Shown: positions 22,548 to 30,933, numbered from the stretch's first letter. The stretch: DNA of 64,000 bases from Lawsonibacter faecis (GCF_014287675.1 NZ_JACOPQ010000012.1:1-64000); one strand, 5' to 3'. The notes: generated by a model from the letters alone, not told the origin. Made by a program: numbers and translations.

Positions 22548-23256
22548 ACACCTGAGCAAAGCCTTCGGCAGCCACCTAGTCCTGGACGACATCACCGAGC
22601 ACATCGATCAGGGAGAAAAGGTGGTTATTATCGGCCCGTCCGGGTCCGGCAAGTCCACCTTTCTGCGCTGCCTCAATCTGCTGGAGAACCCCACCAAGGG
22701 CAAAATCATTTTTGAGGGCACCGTCGTCAACGACAGAAAGACCGATATCAACGCCGTCCGGCGGCAGATGGGCATGGTCTTCCAGCACTTTAACCTCTTT
22801 CCCAACATGACCATCCGCAGGAACATCACCCTGGCCCCCGTACAGACCAAGCTGATGAGCCAGGAGGAGGCCGACAAGACCGCCATGGCCCTCCTGGACC
22901 GGGTGGGTCTCAAGGATAGGGCGGAGAGCTACCCCGCCCAACTCTCCGGCGGCCAGAAGCAGCGCATTGCCATCGTCCGCGCCCTGGCCATGAAGCCCAA
23001 GCTGATGCTTTTTGACGAGCCCACCTCCGCCCTGGATCCCGAGATGGTGGGCGAGGTGCTGGAGGTCATGAAGGAACTGGCCCACGAGGGCATGACCATG
23101 GTGGTGGTCACCCACGAGATGGGATTTGCCCGCGAGGTGGGCACCCGTGTCCTCTTTATGGACGGCGGCAAGATTCTGGAGCAGAACACCCCCCAGGAAT
23201 TCTTCGCCAATCCCAGGGAACAGCGCACCATTGATTTTCTCTCCAAAGTGTTGTAG
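22534..23256 (+). CDS. Polar amino-acid ABC transporter ATP-binding protein (GlnQ/ArtP type)
   Basis: A 240-residue ATPase. Walker A G-P-S-G-S-G-K-S-T-F-L-R, Q-loop F-Q-H-F-N-L-F-P, signature L-S-G-G-Q-K-Q-R, Walker B L-M-L-F-D-E-P-T-S-A-L-D-P, switch His in V-V-T-H-E-M-G-F-A. All are typical of the GlnQ/HisP group. The start is GTG 22534 behind GGAGGC, inside the permease gene, implying coupled translation. It completes a three-gene importer and ends at a terminator 7 bases past the stop. Confidence 0.95.
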   Translation: MIDVEHLSKAFGSHLVLDDITEHIDQGEKVVIIGPSGSGKSTFLRCLNLLENPTKGKIIFEGTVVNDRKTDINAVRRQMGMVFQHFNLFPNMTIRRNITLAPVQTKLMSQEEADKTAMALLDRVGLKDRAESYPAQLSGGQKQRIAIVRALAMKPKLMLFDEPTSALDPEMVGEVLEVMKELAHEGMTMVVVTHEMGFAREVGTRVLFMDGGKILEQNTPQEFFANPREQRTIDFLSKVL

Positions 23257-23262
23257 ATGTGA

Positions 23263-23306
23263 AAAGAGTCCCCCGGCTCCCAATTTGGGAGCCGGGGGAC
23301 TCTTTC
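23263..23306. terminator. Intrinsic terminator of the amino-acid ABC operon
   Basis: A 21-bp perfect stem (23263-23283 with 23285-23305); A-run left and TTT right. Some of its sequence (GGGGACTCTTT) recurs at 23398-23408. Confidence 0.9.
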
Positions 23307-23416
23307 GATCACAAAGGGCCGGCGGTAAACGATACCAGAGGGACAGAACCATCAGCCCTGGGGTAAGGCCCTGCCGCGCCCCGATTTCCATTGACTCGGG
23401 GACTCTTTGGACCGTC

Positions 23417-24106
23417 TCATTCCTGCACAGCCGCCTCAGCGCTCAGAAGCCCGGCGGCGCGCTGCATCCTCTCCCGGCAGAAATGATTGAACAGGGCGAT
23501 GCACCGCCCGATTGCCACCATGGCCACCAGGGTGCCCGGCCCGATGCCCACAACCGTCCGGGCGGCAATCAGGCCAAGGGCTGTGGAGGCCACCACACAA
23601 CACAGGTCCACCACATTTTTCCCAAAGCCGAGGCCCCGGCGGAGGGCCTCCCCCGCCGCCTTTGCCATGCCGTCGGGGGGGCTGGGGACCAGCTGCATAT
23701 TCACAATCATGGCCGCGCCTACCCCGGTGAGGACCACAGAGCCTGTCAGCAGAAGGATTTTCTGCCACAGGGTGGGGGCGTCCAGCCCCAGCGGAGCGGC
23801 GAGGGCGTCATACCCGGCGATAAAGACGTTGAGCAGAAGGCTGAACACCAGAGAGAAGGGAATCTGCAGGAGCACCGTCCAGGTCCGCCGCCTGCCCAGC
23901 AGGAGCAGCTCCACGGCCAGGAAAACCAGGTATACCCCGAAGGTGGCGAGTCCGAAGTCGATCTTCCAGATGGACGAAATAGCGTAGGCCGGGGAGATAA
24001 TGGGGGAGACGCCCAGCAGCGCCTTGGTGCTGAGGACGTTGCCCACCGCCAGGGTTACGATGCCCCCCAGGTAGAAGCCGAGCCTGTAGAGCTGTTCCCG
24101 CTTCAT
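23417..24106 (-). CDS. YczE/YyaS-like integral membrane protein
   Basis: A 229-residue protein with about five membrane helices. It resembles the YczE/YyaS family: R-L-G-F-Y-L-G-G-I-V-T-L-A-V-G-N-V-L in the first helix, a G-V-S-P-I-I-S-P-A-Y-A-I-S loop, and later D-G-M-A-K-A and G-F-G-K-N-V-V-D segments. Function is unknown in the family. It begins 10 bases past the malY-type gene with a GAGGTGAGCTGAGGAG ribosome site, so the two form a leftward operon. Whether it exports or imports a sulfur metabolite related to its neighbour is speculation. Confidence 0.8.
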   Translation of the reverse strand: MKREQLYRLGFYLGGIVTLAVGNVLSTKALLGVSPIISPAYAISSIWKIDFGLATFGVYLVFLAVELLLLGRRRTWTVLLQIPFSLVFSLLLNVFIAGYDALAAPLGLDAPTLWQKILLLTGSVVLTGVGAAMIVNMQLVPSPPDGMAKAAGEALRRGLGFGKNVVDLCCVVASTALGLIAARTVVGIGPGTLVAMVAIGRCIALFNHFCRERMQRAAGLLSAEAAVQE

Positions 24107-24115
24107 CTCCTCAGC

Positions 24116-25300
24116 TCACCTCTTAAATCCAAATTCCGCTGCCGCGGCGTCCAGCCGCTCCATAGCCGCAGTAAGGCACTGCCGGGGGCAGGCCAGGTTG
24201 ATGCGCTCGAAGCCCGCGCCGCCCGTGCCGAAGAGATACCCCTCGTCCAGGTAGAGCTGGTGCTCCACCATGAAGCGCTCCAGCTCCGCCGGTTCCAGCC
24301 CCAGACTGTTGAAGTCCGCCCATAGGAGATAGGTGCCCTCCAGGGGATAGACGGTTACGGAGGGGAATTTTTCGGCCATAAAATTTTTACAGTAATCATA
24401 ATTGCCCCGGATGACCTCCAGAAGCGCCTCCAGCCAGGGCTCCCCCTGCTCATAGGCGGCCCGGGTAGCCGCCAGGCCGAAGTAGTTGGTGTACTCCCCT
24501 GTATAGCCCACCACCTTGCCCGTTAGCCTGGCGCGGAGGTCCGGGTCGGATACGATGATGTTGGCGGTCACCAGTCCGGCCAGATTGAAGCTCTTGCTGG
24601 CGGAGGTTCCCACGATGCACTCCCGGGCGGCGGGGCCGTCCAGGGCCGCGAAAGGGATATGTACGCTGCCGGGGTGGACAAAGTCGGCGTGGATCTCGTC
24701 GGAGAAGACGGTGACGCCGTTGGCGGCACAGATATCGGCCGCCGCCTGGAGCTCCCGCCGGGTCCACACCCGGCCCACCGGATTGTGGGGGGAGCAGAGG
24801 AAGAACACCTTGGCCTCGCTCCGGCGGGCCAACGCCTCAAGCCCCTCCAAATCCATCTCGTAGCGGCCGTCTTTCACCCGGAGCGGATTCTCCAGCACCC
24901 GGCGGCCCGTAGAGGTCACAACGGCCCGGAAGGGCGGGTAGACGGGGGGCTGGATGATCACCGCGTCACCGGGCGCTGTGAGGGCGTGAAGGGCAAGGTT
25001 CATGGCCGGGACCACGCCGTAGGTCTGGAATATCCAGGTCGGCTCCACCGCCCAGCCGTGGCGGCGGTCCATCCAGGCGCACACCGCGTCTCTGTAGGAG
25101 CTGTCCGCCACAGTATAGCCGTATATGCCGAAGTCGGCGGCCTCCTTCAGCGCGGCGGTGATCTCCGGAGCCGCGGGAAACTCCATATCCGCGATGGAAT
25201 AGGGGGCCAGGTCGGGGTTATCCACAGCCTGCCGCTCAAATGTGGACCATTTCTCCGCGCCGATGCCCCTGCGGGGCTTGAAGGTTGTAAAGTCGTACAT
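24116..25300 (-). CDS. MalY/PatB-family PLP-dependent C-S lyase
   Basis: A 394-residue fold-type I PLP enzyme. Schiff-base Lys236 is in G-T-S-A-S-K-S-F-N-L-A-G-L, the cofactor Asp201 in F-S-D-E-I-H-A-D, and the family N terminus reads W-S-T-F-E-R with S-I-A-D-M-E-F. MalY/PatB enzymes cleave cystathionine or cysteine with beta elimination, releasing sulfide or homocysteine, and some also act as aminotransferases. Substrate choice cannot be read from sequence. ATG 25300 follows CAGAGGTG. The downstream membrane-protein gene is co-oriented and tightly spaced. Confidence 0.92.
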   Translation of the reverse strand: MYDFTTFKPRRGIGAEKWSTFERQAVDNPDLAPYSIADMEFPAAPEITAALKEAADFGIYGYTVADSSYRDAVCAWMDRRHGWAVEPTWIFQTYGVVPAMNLALHALTAPGDAVIIQPPVYPPFRAVVTSTGRRVLENPLRVKDGRYEMDLEGLEALARRSEAKVFFLCSPHNPVGRVWTRRELQAAADICAANGVTVFSDEIHADFVHPGSVHIPFAALDGPAARECIVGTSASKSFNLAGLVTANIIVSDPDLRARLTGKVVGYTGEYTNYFGLAATRAAYEQGEPWLEALLEVIRGNYDYCKNFMAEKFPSVTVYPLEGTYLLWADFNSLGLEPAELERFMVEHQLYLDEGYLFGTGGAGFERINLACPRQCLTAAMERLDAAAAEFGFKR

Positions 25301-25390
25301 GGTTTTGCACCTCTGTGTTTAAAGTCGGGAAAGAATGGGGGAAGCTCAGCGGCTATAAAATTACTTACTATCCCCACCCCAATATAGAGA

Positions 25391-25417
25391 AAAAGGGCGG
25401 CCAAAGGCCGCCCTTTT
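25391..25417 (-). terminator. Intrinsic terminator of the asp23-fakA operon
   Basis: A 12-bp perfect stem (25391-25402 with 25406-25417). The A-rich left flank gives a U-tract on the minus strand, directly past the fakA stop. Confidence 0.85.
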
Positions 25418-25428
25418 ATGCGGAGAAA

Positions 25429-27081
25429 TTATTCCGCGGAAATCATATAGTAGTAGACCGGCTGGCCGCCTGCTAAAAGGGTAATTTCCGCCTTGGGGCA
25501 GGCCGTCCTGAACAGCTCCAGGGTCTTCTGGGCCTCGGCCTCCTGCACGTCCTCGCCGTAAAAGATGGTGATAAACTCGGCCTCCTGCTGAGGAGCGGCC
25601 TGGGCCAGCCGCTCCAGCAGGACATGGATATCCCGGTCAGTGCCGAAAAGCTGGTGCTCGGCCAGGGCCAGGTAGTCCCCCTGGGTGATGGCAAAGCCGT
25701 CGAAATCGGAGTCCCGGGCGGCGTAGGTAATCTCAGAGGTGGAAACACGGCCCAGGGCCTCGGTCATGGCGGAGACGTTCTCCTCCTCGCCTGCGTCCGG
25801 GTCCACGCTGAGCATGGCGGAGATGCCCTGGGGAACCGTCTTGCTGGGCAGAACGATGACCTTTTTGCCCTCGGCCAGGGGCACGCACTGCTGCGCGGCC
25901 ATGATGATGTTTTTGTTGTTGGGCAGGACGAAGACGATCTCGGCGGGGGTCCTGTCGATCTCCCGCAGGATGTCCTCGGTGGAGGGGTTCATGGTCTGGC
26001 CGCCGGAAATCACGCCGTCCACGCCCAGATCCCGGAAGACCTCGGCCAGGCCGTCACCGGCGCAGACGGATACAAAGCCGTACTTCTTCTCCGGGGCGGC
26101 AACTTTGCGCTCAGCCTCTTCCTGGTGGGCCTCGTGGGCCTCCTCCAGGATTTCGCTGTGCTGGTTGCGCATGTTTTCGATCTTTACGGTCTGGAGGGCG
26201 CCGTAGGTGATGGCCTCCTCCAGAACACGGCCGGGGTTGTTGGTGTGGACGTGGACCTTGATGATCTCGTCGTCGTCCACCAGCACCAGGCTGTCGCCCA
26301 AAGCGCTGAGGAAGCCGCGCAGAGCCTCCGGGTCCTTCTTCTTGTTGTCCCTGGAGCAGATAAATTCGGTGCAGTAGCCAAACTGAATTTCCTCGGTGGA
26401 GAAGCGCTCAAAGTCGGCCCGATCCTTGGGGGCCGCGGCGGCCTCGTCGCCGCCCTCGGGGATGGGCTCACCCCGCAGCTCGTCCAGCATACCCTGGAGA
26501 ATCACCAGAAAGCCCTTGCCGCCCGCATCCACCACGCCCGCCTTTTTGAGGACGGGATTCTGGTTGATGGTGTCGTCCAGGGCCACGCGGCCCTCCCGGA
26601 TGGCGGCCTCCAGGACCGCCTCGGCGTTGTTGTTCTCCCGGGCGGTGGCGGCGGCCTGGGCCGCGGCCAGACGGGAGACGGTGAGGATGGTGCCCTCGGC
26701 GGGCTTCATAACCGCCTTGTAGGCGGCGGCCACGCCGAAGTCCAGGGCCACGGCCAGGTCTCTGCCGTCGATGGTGTCCTTCTCCTTCACGGCCTTGGCA
26801 AAGCCGCGAAACAGCAGGGACAGAATGACGCCGGAATTGCCCCGGGCGCCGCGGAGAAGGGCGGAAGCGGTCTTGCCGGCTGCCTCGCCCACGGTGTTCA
26901 GAGGGGCTTTTTTCATCTCGGCGGCGGCGGTGGAAATGGTGAGGCCCATATTGGTGCCGGTGTCGCCGTCGGGCACGGGGAAGACGTTCAGCTCGTTGAT
27001 GTGCTGCTTCTGTATATTGATGGAGGCAGCCGCGTGGATTACCATCCGCTGGAACGACGCCCCGTCAATGGTCTCTCTCAT
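25429..27081 (-). CDS. fakA: Fatty acid kinase, FakA (DAK2/DhaL domain)
   Basis: A 550-residue protein. The N-terminal DhaL-type kinase domain (about residues 1-200) has N-V-F-P-V-P-D-G-D-T-G-T-N-M, whose Asp residues bind Mg-ATP, and R-G-A-R-G-N-S-G-V-I-L-S. The central and C-terminal parts match FakA (Q-F-G-Y-C-T-E-F, K-V-H-V-H-T-N-N-P-G, and a last domain with V-L-P-N-N-K-N-I). FakA phosphorylates fatty acids held by DegV-like FakB proteins, feeding phospholipid synthesis; a DegV gene lies at 8435. ATG 27081 follows AAAGGAACATCG. The preceding gene is Asp23-like, the usual partner in Firmicutes. Confidence 0.95.
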   Translation of the reverse strand: MRETIDGASFQRMVIHAAASINIQKQHINELNVFPVPDGDTGTNMGLTISTAAAEMKKAPLNTVGEAAGKTASALLRGARGNSGVILSLLFRGFAKAVKEKDTIDGRDLAVALDFGVAAAYKAVMKPAEGTILTVSRLAAAQAAATARENNNAEAVLEAAIREGRVALDDTINQNPVLKKAGVVDAGGKGFLVILQGMLDELRGEPIPEGGDEAAAAPKDRADFERFSTEEIQFGYCTEFICSRDNKKKDPEALRGFLSALGDSLVLVDDDEIIKVHVHTNNPGRVLEEAITYGALQTVKIENMRNQHSEILEEAHEAHQEEAERKVAAPEKKYGFVSVCAGDGLAEVFRDLGVDGVISGGQTMNPSTEDILREIDRTPAEIVFVLPNNKNIIMAAQQCVPLAEGKKVIVLPSKTVPQGISAMLSVDPDAGEEENVSAMTEALGRVSTSEITYAARDSDFDGFAITQGDYLALAEHQLFGTDRDIHVLLERLAQAAPQQEAEFITIFYGEDVQEAEAQKTLELFRTACPKAEITLLAGGQPVYYYMISAE

Positions 27082-27104
27082 GTCGATGTTCCTTTCTGGA
27101 TGGT

Positions 27105-27455
27105 TTAACCAATGACCATAGAATCAATGCAGACGTCCACGTTGCGGACCTCCACGCCGGTGGTGCGGCTTACGTCGTACTTGACCCGCTCCATAATGGA
27201 GCGGGAGATGGCGGTCAGATTCACGCCGTTGTCCACAATGATGTGGAGCTCAATGGAGACGGTGGAGTCGTCGTTATGGGTGACCTTCACGCCCTTGGCC
27301 ATAGACTCGCGGCGCAGGAGGTGGACCAGTCCGTCGGTCTTGGAGCGCACGGCCATACCCTTTACGCCGTAGCAGTTGGTGGCCGCTGCGCCGGTGATGT
27401 TGGTAAACACATCGCTGCTGATGCGGATCTCGCCCTTTTCGGTCTGCAGCTTCAT
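27105..27455 (-). CDS. Asp23/Gls24-family envelope stress protein
   Basis: A 116-residue protein with the DUF322 core: an I-S-S-D-V-F-T-N-I-T-G-A-A-A start, the G-V-K-G-M-A-V-R segment, V-S-I-E-L-H-I-I-V-D-N-G-V-N-L, and the terminal V-E-V-R-N-V-D-V-C-I-D. Such proteins sit at the membrane in Gram-positives and link to envelope or lipid stress. It lies 23 bases before fakA, a conserved pair, and both are read leftward from the region 27456-27600. ATG 27455 follows GAAAGGAAGGG. Confidence 0.95.
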   Translation of the reverse strand: MKLQTEKGEIRISSDVFTNITGAAATNCYGVKGMAVRSKTDGLVHLLRRESMAKGVKVTHNDDSTVSIELHIIVDNGVNLTAISRSIMERVKYDVSRTTGVEVRNVDVCIDSMVIG

Positions 27456-27637
27456 AGGGACCCTTCCTTTCTATGGGGGATTTATCCGTCCAAAGACGGG
27501 AACTTCTTCTCATTCGTTCCTATATTTTATTCTATTTCGGCCTAAAATACAAGGGAAAAAGTTTGCCGGGGTGATTGTAATTTGCACAGAAAACGTGTAC
27601 ACTATAACTATCATTTTCATGATAGGAGGCGACAGAG

Positions 27638-27832
27638 ATGAAAGTTGCCCGTTTTGTGCTGAAAATCGTTGCTTTTTCCCTGGCTGCCGCTGCCGCGGCC
27701 TGCTGCGTGATCGCCTATTGGGATAAGATTGTGGCGTTCTTCGGCTGCGCCCGGGAAAAGCTGGCCGAGAAAAGGGCCTGCTGCTGCCGCTCCTCCGAGT
27801 ACGACGACTACGCCGACTGGGACGAGGAGTAA
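27638..27832 (+). CDS. Small single-helix membrane protein
   Basis: A 64-residue protein. One membrane helix (about residues 7-28, with A-A-A-A-A-A-C-C-V-I-A) is followed by a basic, Cys-rich stretch (R-A-C-C-C-R) and an acidic tail (Y-D-D-Y-A-D-W-D-E-E). ATG 27638 follows a strong AGGAGG. It is a monocistron with its own terminator, divergent from asp23-fakA. The acidic/basic split and the Cys cluster are distinctive, but no function is known to me. Confidence 0.7.
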   Translation: MKVARFVLKIVAFSLAAAAAACCVIAYWDKIVAFFGCAREKLAEKRACCCRSSEYDDYADWDEE

Positions 27833-27843
27833 CAAGCAAACTG

Positions 27844-27885
27844 AAAAGAGAGGCCGGAGCGATCGCTCCGGCCTCTCTTTTTCAT
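27844..27885 (+). terminator. Intrinsic terminator, 38-bp perfect palindrome
   Basis: Arms 27844-27862 and 27863-27881, ending in TTTTT. Confidence 0.9.
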
Positions 27886-27940
27886 AAGCGGCTCTCTTCC
27901 GCGGCGGTGCGAGATATCCGGACTGGTGAAGAGCTTGGGA

Positions 27941-27975
27941 CAAAAATGGAGCGGAACCGTTACCCGGTTCCGCTC
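27941..27975 (-). terminator. Intrinsic terminator of the sufC-sufB operon
   Basis: An 11-bp stem (27949-27959 with 27965-27975). The AAAAA at 27942-27946 gives the U-run on the minus strand. Confidence 0.8.
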
Positions 27976-28006
27976 TATTTTTACTTCTTTTTACGAAAGA
28001 CAGATT

Positions 28007-28924
28007 TTACTGCAAGAACCCCTCAAGAATCTTCTCCTCAGCCTCTTCCTCGGTCAGCCCCAGGGTCATGAGCTTGGTAATCTGGTCCCCGGCGATGCGT
28101 CCGATGGCGGCCTCGTGGATGAGCTGGGCCTCCATGCTGTCGGCGATGATGGCGGGGATGGACTTGATTTTGGCGTTGCCCATGATGATGGAGTCGCACT
28201 GGACATGGCCGAAGCAGCGGGCCTCGCCGGTCATCCTGGGGTAGAAGACCTGCTGGGAGGTGTCCTGGGCCACACTGCGGGAGATGACCCGCCCGCTGGA
28301 GTCCTCACCCTGGAGGATGATCTCCATGTCGCTCTCGGCGGTCTGAGCGCCGTGGGTGAGGAGCTTCTCGGTGATGACCACCTCGGCCCCCGCCCCGGCC
28401 ACCACCTTGGTCTCACGCTTGGTGGAATCGATGCCCCGGATCTGGGTGGTCTCCATGTTGATGGAGGCGCCCTCCTCCAGGTAGACGATGGTCTGGGGAT
28501 TCATGATCCGCGCGCCGGAGCCCTCACCCTCGCCGTAATGCCGCTCCACATAGCGGACCCTGGAGTTTTTACCCACATAGAAGGTGTGGACGCCGTCGTG
28601 CTGGCTGGTTTCGCAGCCGGTGTTGTGGATGCCGCAGCCGGCGATGATGTCCACATCGCAGTCCTCACCGATGAAAAAATCGTTGTAAACCAGCTCTGTG
28701 AGGCCGGTCTCGGTGATGATTACCGGGATATGGACGCTCTCGTGCTGTGTGCCGGGGGCGATGCGGATGTCGATGCCGGGCTTGTCCGTCTTGGTGTCGA
28801 TGACGATGTGCTCCGTACAGGCCCGCCCGCCCGCGCCGCCGTTCTTGCGGATATTGTAGGCGCCCTGAGGCGTGCCCTCCAGCTCGGCAATCTCCTTGAG
28901 GAGCTTCAGATCTATCTTTTCCAT
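28007..28924 (-). CDS. sufB: SufB/SufD-family Fe-S cluster scaffold
   Basis: A 305-residue protein, much shorter than classical SufB (about 470-490). It has the beta-helix core of the family: A-G-C-G-I-H-N-T-G, H-D-G-V-H-T-F-Y-V-G, R-V-R-Y-V-E-R-H-Y-G-E-G, then G-R-V-I-S-R-S-V-A-Q-D, G-H-V-Q-C-D and the C-terminal H-E-A-A-I-G-R-I-A-G-D-Q-I. This short form paired only with SufC matches the minimal two-gene SUF-like systems described in anaerobes and archaea. ATG 28924 is chosen because it overlaps the sufC stop (TAATG); upstream in-frame codons are antisense-like text from sufC. Confidence 0.88.
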   Translation of the reverse strand: MEKIDLKLLKEIAELEGTPQGAYNIRKNGGAGGRACTEHIVIDTKTDKPGIDIRIAPGTQHESVHIPVIITETGLTELVYNDFFIGEDCDVDIIAGCGIHNTGCETSQHDGVHTFYVGKNSRVRYVERHYGEGEGSGARIMNPQTIVYLEEGASINMETTQIRGIDSTKRETKVVAGAGAEVVITEKLLTHGAQTAESDMEIILQGEDSSGRVISRSVAQDTSQQVFYPRMTGEARCFGHVQCDSIIMGNAKIKSIPAIIADSMEAQLIHEAAIGRIAGDQITKLMTLGLTEEEAEEKILEGFLQ

Positions 28925-29661
28925 TACTGCGCCGCCCCCTCGCTCATATAACTGCACCCGGCGATGGTGTTGGCCAGGATTTGAGGGAAAATCTCGTCCT
29001 TGGGCCCCTGCTTTGTGATTTTGCCGCCGGAGACCATGACGATCTCGTCCGCCAGATCGATGATTCGCTCCTGGTGGGAGATGACCACCAGGGTGGCGTT
29101 CCGGGCGTCGTGGATGGCGCGGAAGGTCTCGGTGAGCTTGGCGAAGGACCACAGGTCAATGCCGGCCTCGGGCTCGTCAAAGATCATCAGGCCGGATTTC
29201 CGGGCAAGGATGGTGGCGATCTCAATGCGTTTGACCTCGCCGCCGGAGAGGGAGGCGTCCACCTCGCGCTCAATATAGTCGTTGGCGCACAGGCCCACCT
29301 TGGTCAGATACTGGCAGCCCTCGTCGTGGGTCAGATCCTCCCGGCCGGAGGCCAGCGCCAGCAGATCCCGTACCCGCAGGCCCTTGAAGCGGGGGGGCTG
29401 CTGGAAGCCATAGCTGATGCCCAGCCGGGCCCGCTCCGTCACGCTCATGCCGGTGACATCGGTCCCGTTCCAGAGGATCTGGCCGCCGGTGGGCTGGACA
29501 ATGCCCATGATGGCCTTGGCCAGGGTGGTCTTGCCGCCGCCGTTGGGGCCGGTGATAACCACAAACTTGTTGTCCGGTATGGTCAGGGTAATGCCCTGGA
29601 GGATGCCGAGGGTCCGGTCCTCGTCGGACACCTGAAAAACCAGGTCTTTGATTTTTAACAT
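28924..29661 (-). CDS. sufC: SufC-type ATPase of Fe-S cluster assembly
   Basis: A 245-residue cytosolic ABC ATPase. Walker A G-P-N-G-G-G-K-T-T-L-A-K, the SufC-specific Y-G-F-Q-Q-P-P-R-F-K-G segment, signature L-S-G-G-E-V-K-R-I-E, Walker B G-L-M-I-F-D-E-P-E-A-G-I-D, and V-I-S-H-Q-E-R. It drives conformational change in its SufB partner. ATG 29661 follows AAGGAGC; the frame stays open further upstream only through repeat DNA. sufB overlaps its stop. No sufD, sufS or sufU is nearby. Confidence 0.93.
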   Translation of the reverse strand: MLKIKDLVFQVSDEDRTLGILQGITLTIPDNKFVVITGPNGGGKTTLAKAIMGIVQPTGGQILWNGTDVTGMSVTERARLGISYGFQQPPRFKGLRVRDLLALASGREDLTHDEGCQYLTKVGLCANDYIEREVDASLSGGEVKRIEIATILARKSGLMIFDEPEAGIDLWSFAKLTETFRAIHDARNATLVVISHQERIIDLADEIVMVSGGKITKQGPKDEIFPQILANTIAGCSYMSEGAAQ

Positions 29662-29738
29662 CGCAGCTGCTCCTTTTGTATGGTTCTTCTGCGGGAAAGC
29701 TGGGCCCGACGCCCATATCGGGCCGCTCACGGGCGCTC

Positions 29739-30030
29739 CGCGCTTCGCTGTCACGCTGCACGCCCTCCGCGACGGCGGATAATCCGCAGCTCCGCAAAAA
29801 ATGCCGCCGGGTCTTGCGGGAGACGACCCGCCCTGTTTTTTTGTCTGCGCTCCGCCTTATCCGCCTGCTCACAGGCGCTCCGCGCTTCGTTGTCACGCTG
29901 CACGCCCTCCGCGACGGCGGATAATCCGCAGCTCCGCAAAAAATGCCGCCGGGTCTTGCGGGAGACGACCCGCCCTGTTTTTTTGTCTGCGCTCCGCCTT
30001 ATCCGCCTGCTCACAGGCGCTCCGCGCTTC
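29739..30030. repeat. 142-bp tandem repeat, about two copies
   Basis: Unit 1 (29739-29880) and unit 2 (29881-30022) are nearly identical, and 8 more bases begin a third. Each contains GCGGATAATCCGC, an A-run, and CGGGTC...GACCCG with a following run of T, which looks like a rightward terminator. It occupies most of the gap between sufC and the divergent ferritin-like gene. Open frames through it are repeat artefacts. Confidence 0.85.
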
Positions 30031-30160
30031 TTATTAGTTATACCACTATTTAACTAGGAAAACAAGTGTTTCCGTCGAGAAGAAACGGAGGGGTACGGAC
30101 ATTTTTTCACGTTTCATCATAGTATGGGCTGGAATCTTTGAAATAATAGGAGGCAGACCT

Positions 30161-30898
30161 ATGGAACAGGATAGATTGCCCTGCGCCGGGCCGGGCCAGA
30201 AGGTGATGGACCGGGAGGCGTTTGAGCGGGTTTGGCGCCGGGTGATGCCCGAGGACCGGCCCGACTGTCCCTTCACGCTCTACTCAGACGAAACCCTGGA
30301 GGAAGAGGTGCTGACCCCGCCCGCACCGGCGCGGGCAGCGGCCGCGGGGGAGGTTTGCGCACCCCCTGCCAGGATGGCTCCGGCGTCGCCCGCGGTCTGT
30401 GCGCCGGCCGCAATGCTGCCCGCAGCACCGGCGCGGCGGATGGAGGCGGCTGCGGCGGAGATGCCCGCGGCGGAGAACGACGTGCCCTGCCTGGGGTGTG
30501 CGTCGGCGGTACACGGGGAGATGCTTCAGGAATTTATCGCCGACGAGGTGGCGGACTGGCGGCTCTACCAGGGCCTCTCCCGGCGGGCGCCGGGCAACGC
30601 CGGGCGGACCCTGCGTGCCATGGGTGAGGATGAGCGGCGGCACGCCAAGCGGCTCTCCACCGCCTATTTCCTCATATCCGGCGTGCAGTTCTGGCCCGAC
30701 CGGCAGCCCACGGCTCCGGCGGGGACCTGGATGGGCGTGCTCCGCGCCCGCTTCGCGGCGGAGCAGCGGGGCGAGGCGGCCTACCGCGCGGCGGCGGCCC
30801 AGACCGTCGACCCCTGCCTGCGGGAGCTCTTTTTGGAGTTGGCGGGTGACGAGGCCGAGCACACCTGGCTCCTGCGGGGCATTCTGGAGCAGATGTGA
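30161..30898 (+). CDS. Ferritin-like diiron-domain protein with long disordered N-terminal region
   Basis: A 245-residue protein. Residues 1-50 are a short helical lead. Residues 50-105 are an Ala/Pro-rich linker. Residues 117-245 form a four-helix ferritin-like domain with a complete set of ligands: Glu129, E158-R-R-H161, Glu201/Glu204 and E231-A-E-H234. This is the E/ExxH pattern of rubrerythrin-type diiron sites. A C-L-G-C pair sits just before the first helix, but there is no rubredoxin domain. It could act in peroxide or iron handling, which fits the sufCB neighbours, though this is inference. ATG 30161 follows AGGAGG. Confidence 0.85.
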   Translation: MEQDRLPCAGPGQKVMDREAFERVWRRVMPEDRPDCPFTLYSDETLEEEVLTPPAPARAAAAGEVCAPPARMAPASPAVCAPAAMLPAAPARRMEAAAAEMPAAENDVPCLGCASAVHGEMLQEFIADEVADWRLYQGLSRRAPGNAGRTLRAMGEDERRHAKRLSTAYFLISGVQFWPDRQPTAPAGTWMGVLRARFAAEQRGEAAYRAAAAQTVDPCLRELFLELAGDEAEHTWLLRGILEQM

Positions 30899-30899
30899 C

Positions 30900-30933
30900 A
30901 AGAGCGCGCCGCAGCTGGCTGCGGCGCGCTCTT
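30900..30933. terminator. Strong hairpin between convergent genes, poor T-tract
   Basis: A 16-bp perfect stem (30900-30915 with 30918-30933) with a 2-base TG centre. Neither flank has a clear T-run, so termination efficiency is uncertain. Confidence 0.55.

Noticed and set aside
25624..27108. Long plus-strand frame opposite fakA
   Set aside because: Gly/Val/His-rich antisense text; fakA motifs on the minus strand are unambiguous.
28007..29152. Longer version of the SufB-type gene starting inside sufC
   Set aside because: The extra 76 residues are out-of-frame sufC text; ATG 28924 overlaps the sufC stop in the usual coupled manner.
29739..30030. CRISPR array
   Set aside because: The repeat unit is 142 bases with no spacers and only about two copies; no cas genes are in the window.
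29680..30057. Overlapping frames on both strands within the 142-base tandem repeat
   Set aside because: The frames exist because the repeat period shifts phase predictably; Arg/Pro-rich text, no start signals, no family.
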